Shown one piece after another: positions 54,169-60,189 of a stretch of DNA of 60,189 nucleotides. Source of the stretch: Bacilli bacterium (GTDB lineage: Bacteria > Bacillota > Bacilli > Bacillales > Amphibacillaceae); the NCBI GenBank assembly GCA_012838505.1, contig DUPD01000045.1, forward strand, positions 1 to 60,189. The letters are read 5' to 3'. The position numbers and the translations under genes are program-made. The notes beneath the pieces are model-generated. The model was not told the DNA's origin and did not search any database. It saw nothing but the letters and a program-made list of their open reading frames with translations. Position 1 is the first letter of the stretch. Each line of letters begins with the position of its first letter.

Positions 54169-54870
54169 ATGAACCAAAAGATATTAGTTGTAGACGATGA
54201 GAAACCAATTGCAGATATATTAAAATTTAATCTAGAGAATGAAGGCTACGAGGTTATTTGTGCATACGATGGCGATGAAGCAATTGAATTAACACACAAA
54301 GAAAACCCAGATCTACTCTTGTTAGATATTATGTTACCTAAACGTGATGGAAATGAAGTCTGTCGCGAAATTCGAAAAACACACAATATGCCAATCATCA
54401 TGCTAACGGCAAAAGACTCTGAAATTGACAAAGTTTTAGGTTTAGAATTGGGGGCTGACGATTACGTCACGAAGCCATTCAGTAATCGAGAGGTCATTGC
54501 TCGGGTAAAAGCAAACTTAAGACGTCAACAACAACCTGTAGACCAAGCAAGTGTAAATAAAGATATTCAAGTTGGTACATTAACGATTCATCCAGATGCA
54601 TATGCAGTTACTAAATCGGGCAAGCAAGTGGATTTAACGCATCGCGAATTTGAATTGCTTCATTATCTATCTCGCCATATTGGGCAAGTGATGACACGTG
54701 AACACTTACTGGAGACAGTTTGGGGCTATGATTATTATGGTGATGTCCGAACGGTTGACGTAACAGTGAGAAGACTGCGAGAAAAAATTGAGGATAATCC
54801 AAGTAACCCAGTTTGGATTATTACCCGCCGAGGTGTCGGTTACTACTTACGCAACCCTGAACAGGAGTAA
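54169..54870 (+). CDS. walR: Essential response regulator WalR (YycF)
   Basis: 233 residues. Receiver domain with phospho-acceptor D53 ([13 protein letters not shown]) and VTKPF; OmpR-type winged helix with [19 protein letters not shown]. With WalK it controls cell-wall hydrolases and division genes. GGGAGG is upstream. First gene of walRKHIJ-htrA. Confidence 0.97.
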   Translation: MNQKILVVDDEKPIADILKFNLENEGYEVICAYDGDEAIELTHKENPDLLLLDIMLPKRDGNEVCREIRKTHNMPIIMLTAKDSEIDKVLGLELGADDYVTKPFSNREVIARVKANLRRQQQPVDQASVNKDIQVGTLTIHPDAYAVTKSGKQVDLTHREFELLHYLSRHIGQVMTREHLLETVWGYDYYGDVRTVDVTVRRLREKIEDNPSNPVWIITRRGVGYYLRNPEQE

Positions 54871-54875
54871 AATCA

Positions 54876-56699
54876 ATGAAAAGAGTAGGACTATTTCAAT
54901 CAATCCAATGGAAAATAATCATAATTATGATTTTGCTTCTTCTATTAGCAATTCAAGTTATTGGTGCCTACTTTTCACAAGGATTGGAAACAGAGTTAAA
55001 TGAAAGCTTTGAAGAAGCAATTAATGAACGGCTTGAAGTCTTAAGCTATAACATTCGAGATGCGATATTAATGGATCGTTCCGATGACAATCAAAACCGA
55101 ACGTTGGAACAGGATGTAGCGAATATTATTGCCCTTTATGGTCAAAGCGATGCTTACTCAAAACTCCAAGTTATTGATCGTCAGTTTCGAATTATTGGTT
55201 CTAACAACCAAGAAGATATCGGAAAGCTTATTACTGGAGATAGTAGTGCCAGACCAGCGATTATTTCAGGGGCAAAATCGCGCATGATTCAACGAGATAT
55301 TGTTACTGGAGAACGCTATTTAGTTAAAATACATCCACTTTCAGATAATGACAGTGAGCCAATTGGTGCAATTCATTTGGAAGCATCAATGGAAGGAATT
55401 TATCAACAATTAGCAAGTATCAATACCATTTTTCTTAACGGTACATTAATCGCAGTTGGTATTTCAGCAATCGTCGGTATTTTAGTCGCACGTTCAATCA
55501 CAAAACCGATAACTGAAATGCGTGAGCAAGCACAAGTTTTAGCAAGTGGCGACTTTTCACAAAAAGTGAATGTTTATGGTACTGATGAGATTGGTCAGCT
55601 AGCTAATACATTTAATGAAATGAAAGAAAATATAAAAATAGCAAACCACACGACTGAGGAAGAACGTAGAAAGTTAAGCTCGGTGCTATCGAATATGTCT
55701 GATGGCGTGATTTCAACAAATGAAGCGGGACAGATCACCTTAATGAATGAGCCGGCAGCTAGTTTGATTGGCCAAACTTTTGCACAAGTAAAGAATAAGT
55801 CGATCTTTGATGTGCTCAACCTAAATGAAGAAATGGTTCAATTAGTTGAAATGCAAGATTCAAGTTCAATCACGATTGATTTCAGCGATGATCACCGATT
55901 CTTATTAATAAAAGCAAACTTTACTGTTGTTGAAGATGAGTATGGTCGCTTCTCAGGATATATTACGGTAATTAGTGATGTTACTGAGCAGGAAAAAGTT
56001 GAACGAGAACGACGGGAATTTGTGTCAAATGTTTCTCATGAACTTCGGACACCATTAACAACAATGCGAAGTTATTTAGAGGCATTAATTGATGGAGCTT
56101 GGACGAATCATGAAATAGCACCACAGTTTCTTGAAGTGACTCAAAATGAGACGGAGCGTATGATTCGTCTCGTTAATGATCTATTACAATTATCAAAAAT
56201 GGACAATAAGGGTCAGGAAATGGTCAAAGAGCGTGTCAATATTGTGCCGTTTTTCCATCATATTCTTGATCGGTTTGAGATGAATAAAGATGAACAGATT
56301 AAAATAGAGCGCAGTATTCCACGAGAAAGTATTTTTCTCTGGATTGATAAGGATCAGATTATTCAAGTTGTTGATAATATCATGTCTAATGCCCTTAAAT
56401 ATTCACCAAAAGATGATGTTGTGCGGTTTAAACTGACCAAAGAACGGAACCGAATTAAAATTATGATTGCTGACAATGGTCCAGGTATTTCGCCAGAAAA
56501 GGTAGAAAAGATTTTTGACCGCTTTTATCGTGCTGACTCTGCACGATCGAGAAAGCTTGGTGGAACAGGGTTAGGATTAGCAATTGCTAGAGAGATTATT
56601 ATGAATCATCAAGGTCAAATTTGGGCTGATAGTCATGAAGGTCAAGGGACAAAGGTTTTCTTTTCATTACCTTTAATTTCAAGGAAACAGGGGGATTAA
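54876..56699 (+). CDS. walK: Sensor histidine kinase WalK (YycG)
   Basis: 607 residues. TM1 about 14-32, an extracellular PAS-like domain, TM2 about 184-206, HAMP to about 257, intracellular PAS 262-370, HisKA with H387 in SNVSHELRTPL, and an ATPase domain (DNIMSNALKYSP, GTGLGLAIAREI). It phosphorylates WalR in response to wall state. It starts five bases after walR. Confidence 0.97.
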   Translation: MKRVGLFQSIQWKIIIIMILLLLLAIQVIGAYFSQGLETELNESFEEAINERLEVLSYNIRDAILMDRSDDNQNRTLEQDVANIIALYGQSDAYSKLQVIDRQFRIIGSNNQEDIGKLITGDSSARPAIISGAKSRMIQRDIVTGERYLVKIHPLSDNDSEPIGAIHLEASMEGIYQQLASINTIFLNGTLIAVGISAIVGILVARSITKPITEMREQAQVLASGDFSQKVNVYGTDEIGQLANTFNEMKENIKIANHTTEEERRKLSSVLSNMSDGVISTNEAGQITLMNEPAASLIGQTFAQVKNKSIFDVLNLNEEMVQLVEMQDSSSITIDFSDDHRFLLIKANFTVVEDEYGRFSGYITVISDVTEQEKVERERREFVSNVSHELRTPLTTMRSYLEALIDGAWTNHEIAPQFLEVTQNETERMIRLVNDLLQLSKMDNKGQEMVKERVNIVPFFHHILDRFEMNKDEQIKIERSIPRESIFLWIDKDQIIQVVDNIMSNALKYSPKDDVVRFKLTKERNRIKIMIADNGPGISPEKVEKIFDRFYRADSARSRKLGGTGLGLAIAREIIMNHQGQIWADSHEGQGTKVFFSLPLISRKQGD

Positions 56700-56701
56700 C
56701 C

Positions 56702-58051
56702 GTGAAACGAGAACAATTAAAAACGATTTTATTGATTTTACTTGTTTCCTCAAGTATGTTTCTAACGTTAGCGATCTGGAATCACCAACCTGAATTTGAA
56801 ATGTCGGGTATTGATCAAAACCTAGTTGACCCAGAAATTGAAACAGGTTATCGCTTAACGCGTTCAGATCTGCTTAAACCCATTTACATGGTCTACCACG
56901 ATCAAAGTACTGAAGAAAAGACTGGTTTAGCGAGTAAATCAGCTGAGTCACGCTTATTTGATCGGGTGAGTGATTATTATTTGTATAACTTTACGAGTTT
57001 TAATTTAGATGAAACATGGTGGGAAGAGCATAATGATCGGCTAGAAATTGTTTTCTCAACTGATCTTCCTTCTGAAACTATTTATGACTTGTTTTCTGTT
57101 GATCAATCAACAGTGATTCCATCCGGGGAGTATAATCGAATTGAAATTATCTTTGATCATGAAGGTCATCATCTTATTTTTCGAAATGATCTAGAAAATC
57201 GTGTGATTGGTGCAAGCTTGCAAAATTATCCGGAAGAGATTGACCGGATTGAAACAATCTTTTCATCGGAGGATCTGATCAGATTTGAAGTCTATCAAAG
57301 TAGTCGAGGAACGAATATGTATTTACCTGATTACTTAGATCCTAATGTGTTGCTCTTTTCTTATCGAGATCTTCCAATTGATCCATTTAAAAATTTCCTG
57401 TTTACGACGCCATCGATTGTCAGGAGTTCACGGACGCCGACTGGTGATACTATTTTTATCGATGGCACTAGAGAACTAACACATAAATCAAATTATATTT
57501 CTTTTACAAATCAAACAAATCAACAAAGAATATCAGATGAAAATTTAACTTGTTATGAACTTTTAGGGCAAGTACACGATTTTGTTAATACACACAATGG
57601 TTATACGTTTGAACCACCATTTAGTTATTTTATTTCTAAATTAGAAATGACACCACAAACAAATCAAGTTGAATTTTCCTTATCTTATAATGGGATTCCT
57701 ATTTTTTCAGATTCACAATTAGCGACAATCTCTGTTGCTTGGCATAATCAGATTGTTTATCAATATCGCCATCCATTAATCACATTAATTGAGCAACGGG
57801 GTATTGGTCGAGAAATGACAAACTTAATTAGTGCGAATGAAGTGATTCAGATTTTGAATGGTGAAAGCTATCAGAGAACAGCGATTTATGATGTTACGGT
57901 TGGTTATCGGGTTCGAGAGCAGTTAGGTGGCCAAGGTCAAGTTTTTGAGCTAATTCCAACATGGTATGTTAAAGGGATTAATGGCTGGAGTCCTTTAGTT
58001 ATTCCATCAGAGGGGATAGGAGGGGATAATAATGCAATGGGGCCAAATTAA
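56702..58051 (+). CDS. walH: WalH (YycH) regulatory protein
   Basis: 449 residues. One N-terminal membrane helix (about 8-26: TILLILLVSSSMFLTLAIW) and a long extracellular region, as in the YycH family. In Bacillus, WalH and WalI restrain WalK through their membrane helices. It follows walK after two bases, and its end overlaps walI by 20 bases. Confidence 0.93.
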   Translation: MKREQLKTILLILLVSSSMFLTLAIWNHQPEFEMSGIDQNLVDPEIETGYRLTRSDLLKPIYMVYHDQSTEEKTGLASKSAESRLFDRVSDYYLYNFTSFNLDETWWEEHNDRLEIVFSTDLPSETIYDLFSVDQSTVIPSGEYNRIEIIFDHEGHHLIFRNDLENRVIGASLQNYPEEIDRIETIFSSEDLIRFEVYQSSRGTNMYLPDYLDPNVLLFSYRDLPIDPFKNFLFTTPSIVRSSRTPTGDTIFIDGTRELTHKSNYISFTNQTNQQRISDENLTCYELLGQVHDFVNTHNGYTFEPPFSYFISKLEMTPQTNQVEFSLSYNGIPIFSDSQLATISVAWHNQIVYQYRHPLITLIEQRGIGREMTNLISANEVIQILNGESYQRTAIYDVTVGYRVREQLGGQGQVFELIPTWYVKGINGWSPLVIPSEGIGGDNNAMGPN

Positions 58052-58967
58052 GACACTTTTTATTATTTGTTTCTTAATTCTAAACATATTTTTGGTTAAA
58101 CAGTTAATTGATCGACAAAATGAAGAAATCAGGTTTATCCCTGTCACGACGCGAGAGGACGAATTAAAGTTTAATATTAATGGTTTAGAAAATTTATCTG
58201 ATGAGAATTATTCTGCCCCACTTGTTCATACACAAAATTATAATTATAACTTACGTGCTAAAGAAGAAATAGAGGCTTTACCTGATCAACAAGTCGTTGT
58301 CGTCGATAATGCTTATTTATATTCTCGATTTAATCAGCCGGTTGCTTTTGATTTTGGAGACCCAGAGAGCGACTTAGAGACGTATGTACTTAATGGAGAT
58401 CGCTATACGTATTGGGGCGAGCTTGATCTAGCAAATGTGCTAGTCTTTTTTCAAGAAATGGAGCATCCGATTTTTTATAATACAAATGCAATCTTACTGA
58501 TTTATTTAAACTCGGAAGGACAGATGACACAGTATACGCAATCTCAATTAAGAATTGTTGGAAGTCCAGATGACGGTCGATCACTGATTAAGCAGTATGA
58601 TGCGATTTATCGTTTGTATCACCACTTTAAAGAACTGGTGACAGGAGATGTGGTGACAGATGTTGCACTTGGTTATCATAATTTAGTTTCATTGCCGAAT
58701 GGAGAAATGATCCTTAATCCAACTTGGGATATTCAAGTGAATCATCTTGATCACCATTTTGTGAATGCAATAGATGGTCATAATTACCCGCAGAATGATC
58801 ACTTTTATGAAGAAAAAATTACAGAACTTGTGACATTACTTGAACCCTCTAATGCTGATAATATCGTTTATTATCAGTTGAAGGATGATCCTGAAGATTT
58901 GTTGTTAAAAATAAGACAAATGTTATTAGGGGTTCAGCAAAATATAGTTGAGGTGGATGTAGAATGA
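58032..58967 (+). CDS. walI: WalI (YycI) regulatory protein
   Basis: 311 residues. N-terminus [25 protein letters not shown] gives a single membrane helix with the family's WGQIKTLFI start, then an extracellular YycI domain. It starts inside walH, with GGAGGGGAT upstream. Partner of WalH. Confidence 0.93.
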   Translation: MQWGQIKTLFIICFLILNIFLVKQLIDRQNEEIRFIPVTTREDELKFNINGLENLSDENYSAPLVHTQNYNYNLRAKEEIEALPDQQVVVVDNAYLYSRFNQPVAFDFGDPESDLETYVLNGDRYTYWGELDLANVLVFFQEMEHPIFYNTNAILLIYLNSEGQMTQYTQSQLRIVGSPDDGRSLIKQYDAIYRLYHHFKELVTGDVVTDVALGYHNLVSLPNGEMILNPTWDIQVNHLDHHFVNAIDGHNYPQNDHFYEEKITELVTLLEPSNADNIVYYQLKDDPEDLLLKIRQMLLGVQQNIVEVDVE

Positions 58968-59761
58968 CGTTTCAATTTTCAGTGCTTGCATCAGGAAGCT
59001 CAGGCAATGCTTTTTTCATCGGAACTGAAAAAGAAAAAATATTAGTAGATGCAGGGTTAAGTGGCAAACAGATTGATCGATTATTTCATGAAACGGGTTT
59101 AGATCCAAGAGATTTATCAAGAATTTTAGTTACTCATGAACATAGCGACCACATTAAAGGGCTAGGTATTATAGCTCGTAAATATAATTTGCCTATCTAT
59201 GCAAATGAAAAGACGTGGAAAGCAATGGAAGGGTCAATTGGAAAGCTATCACTAGACCAAAAATTCACGTTTAATCTAGAAGAAGTAAAAACCTTTGGTG
59301 ATATCGATGTTGAATCATTTGGAGTATCCCACGATGCTGCCGAACCAATGTTTTATACCTTTCACCATGAAGGAAAAAAAGTTGCACTCGTAACAGATCT
59401 AGGTTATGTATCTGAACGGATCAAGAAAATAGTTGAGAATGCTGACGCTTTAGTTTTTGAAGCTAACCATGATGTGTCAATGCTTCAAATGGGTCACTAC
59501 CCCTGGAATGTTAAGCGACGAATTCTTGGTGACTACGGCCACGTTTCAAATGATGACTGTGCCCTTGCATTAGAAGATATTATTGGTGATCAAACGAAAC
59601 GGATTTATTTAGCGCATTTGAGTAAAGACAATAATATGAAAGAACTAGCCCGGATGTCCGTTGAAAACCATTTAAAAGCAGCAGATTTCCCAATTGGTGA
59701 GAAAATTACAATCCATGATACAGATCCTATGGTACCAACACCACTTTATCAAGTGGTTTAA
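58964..59761 (+). CDS. walJ: WalJ (YycJ) metallo-beta-lactamase-fold hydrolase
   Basis: 265 residues. [15 protein letters not shown] opening and metal motif H58-E-H60-S-D62-H63, then [17 protein letters not shown] and [12 protein letters not shown] nuclease-like member of the MBL fold, linked to DNA repair or wall control in various Bacillota. The ATG overlaps the walI stop by four bases. Confidence 0.94.
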   Translation: MTFQFSVLASGSSGNAFFIGTEKEKILVDAGLSGKQIDRLFHETGLDPRDLSRILVTHEHSDHIKGLGIIARKYNLPIYANEKTWKAMEGSIGKLSLDQKFTFNLEEVKTFGDIDVESFGVSHDAAEPMFYTFHHEGKKVALVTDLGYVSERIKKIVENADALVFEANHDVSMLQMGHYPWNVKRRILGDYGHVSNDDCALALEDIIGDQTKRIYLAHLSKDNNMKELARMSVENHLKAADFPIGEKITIHDTDPMVPTPLYQVV

Positions 59762-59815
59762 ATTAATCTTAAATGAGGTAAACTAGTCGTACTGGTTAAA
59801 AAGGAGCTGATTACG

Positions 59816-60100
59816 ATTGTCTACTTTGATGATGGGAGTAATAGAAAAAAACGAAAAAGTTATCGCCAGAAGCGGAGCAATCCTTTTCTCGCCTTAATCA
59901 TTGGTTTTGTGCTCGGAGCATTTCTCTTTGCTGTAGCTTTACCGAAATTGATTGAATTAGAGCTCCTCCCATATGAATTTTATCTGATCTCTGAGGATCA
60001 CGGTTTGATGAGTGAGAATTTAGTTGCTAATCAAGATGAGACATTTCAATTAATTCATTCAATTACAGATTTTCCGAACGAGAAAGCCCATCGTCTTTAG
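59816..60100 (+). pseudogene. Truncated HtrA-like serine protease gene (cytoplasmic tail and membrane anchor only)
   Basis: Position after walJ is that of htrA/yycK. The frame encodes VYFDDGSNRKKRKS, a basic tail, one membrane helix (FLALIIGFVLGAFLFAVALP) and LLPYEFYLI, like the start of HtrA. It stops after about 94 residues with no trypsin-like domain. No ATG, GTG or TTG lies in frame near the AAGGAG site; ATT 59816, nine bases downstream, is the likely start. The stop lies inside a hairpin resembling an IS200/IS605 end. Confidence 0.6.
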
Positions 60101-60157
60101 ACATGGGATGATAGTGAGGTCGGTCAAGGGATAGCTTTCTGCTATCTCAATTGACCG
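60066..60157 (+). mobile_element. Possible IS200/IS605-type element end
   Basis: A hairpin CCCAT-C-GTC-TTTA-GAC-ATGGG (60087-60107), preceded by GAGAAAG and followed by GATGATAGTGAGG, resembles the right-end or omega-RNA hairpins of tnpB elements. A second hairpin (GGTCAA, GATAGC/GCTATC, TTGACC; 60122-60156) follows. TTAC lies just left of it and TCAA within it, cleavage-type words in this family. No transposase is present in the window, so the assignment is tentative. Confidence 0.45.
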
Positions 60158-60189
60158 AAATTTTCACTATCTATATTTTTATACATTTG

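Overview
The window is the replication-origin region of a low-GC, endospore-forming Bacillota chromosome, most like a Bacillaceae genome. The order dnaN-dnaA-oriC-rpmH-rnpA-yidC-jag-mnmE-mnmG-rsmG-noc-parA-parB is the conserved origin core. Sporulation and germination genes (bofA, yyaC, a yaaH-type LysM fragment, a gerC-type fragment) indicate a spore former. I cannot name the genus from sequence alone. Genes left of about 24.2 kb lie almost all on the minus strand and genes to the right mostly on the plus strand, as expected for replication leaving oriC in both directions.

Layout. 1-241: start of a peptide ABC-transporter ATPase, cut by the window edge. 0.7-4.9 kb (minus): bofA, yaaL, recR, ybaB, dnaX, SRP RNA, tadA. 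5.0-6.7 kb: an unusual junction in which the 5' part of a LysM cortex-hydrolase gene runs into a 5'-truncated gerC. 6.7-10.4 kb (minus): tRNA-Ser(UGA), an aldo/keto reductase, serS under a T-box, and pdxS without pdxT. 10.5-19.3 kb (minus): dacA, guaB, an HD-GYP-like gene, gyrA, gyrB. 19.4-19.7 kb: a palindromic dispersed repeat. 19.7-24.2 kb (minus): remB, recF, yaaA, dnaN, dnaA. oriC is bipartite: a box cluster upstream of dnaA and an unwinding region with DnaA-trios between dnaA and dnaN.

Plus side. rpmH to rsmG, then noc and parA-parB with three perfect parS sites, yyaC (minus), a YkvI-like transporter, a DUF951 gene, ychF, rpsF-ssb-rpsR, and serA behind a serine T-box. 40.9-45.6 kb (minus) is accessory: a MATE exporter, the second copy of the palindromic repeat, a decayed orphan gene, a glycerophosphodiesterase and a HAD phosphatase. 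45.9-54 kb: yybS-gdpP-rplI, dnaC, purA and an M23/LysM cell-wall hydrolase. 54.1-59.8 kb: walR-walK-walH-walI-walJ. The window ends in the N-terminal part of an HtrA-like protease gene that is broken next to an IS200/IS605-type hairpin.

How the genes work together: initiation and elongation (dnaA, dnaN, dnaX, dnaC, ssb, gyrAB, recF, recR), origin segregation and nucleoid occlusion (parA, parB, noc), tRNA modification (mnmE, mnmG, tadA), membrane insertion (yidC, jag), and cell-wall homeostasis (walRKHIJ, dacA, M23 hydrolase). The two serine genes (serS, serA) have T-box leaders with the same apparent UCC specifier. The most interesting observations are a repeat whose two copies show compensatory base changes in its stems, a PdxS with an altered N-terminus and no local pdxT, probable AUU start codons in noc and htrA, a candidate attenuator leader in front of yybS-gdpP, the yaaH/gerC junction, and a frameshifted orphan gene.
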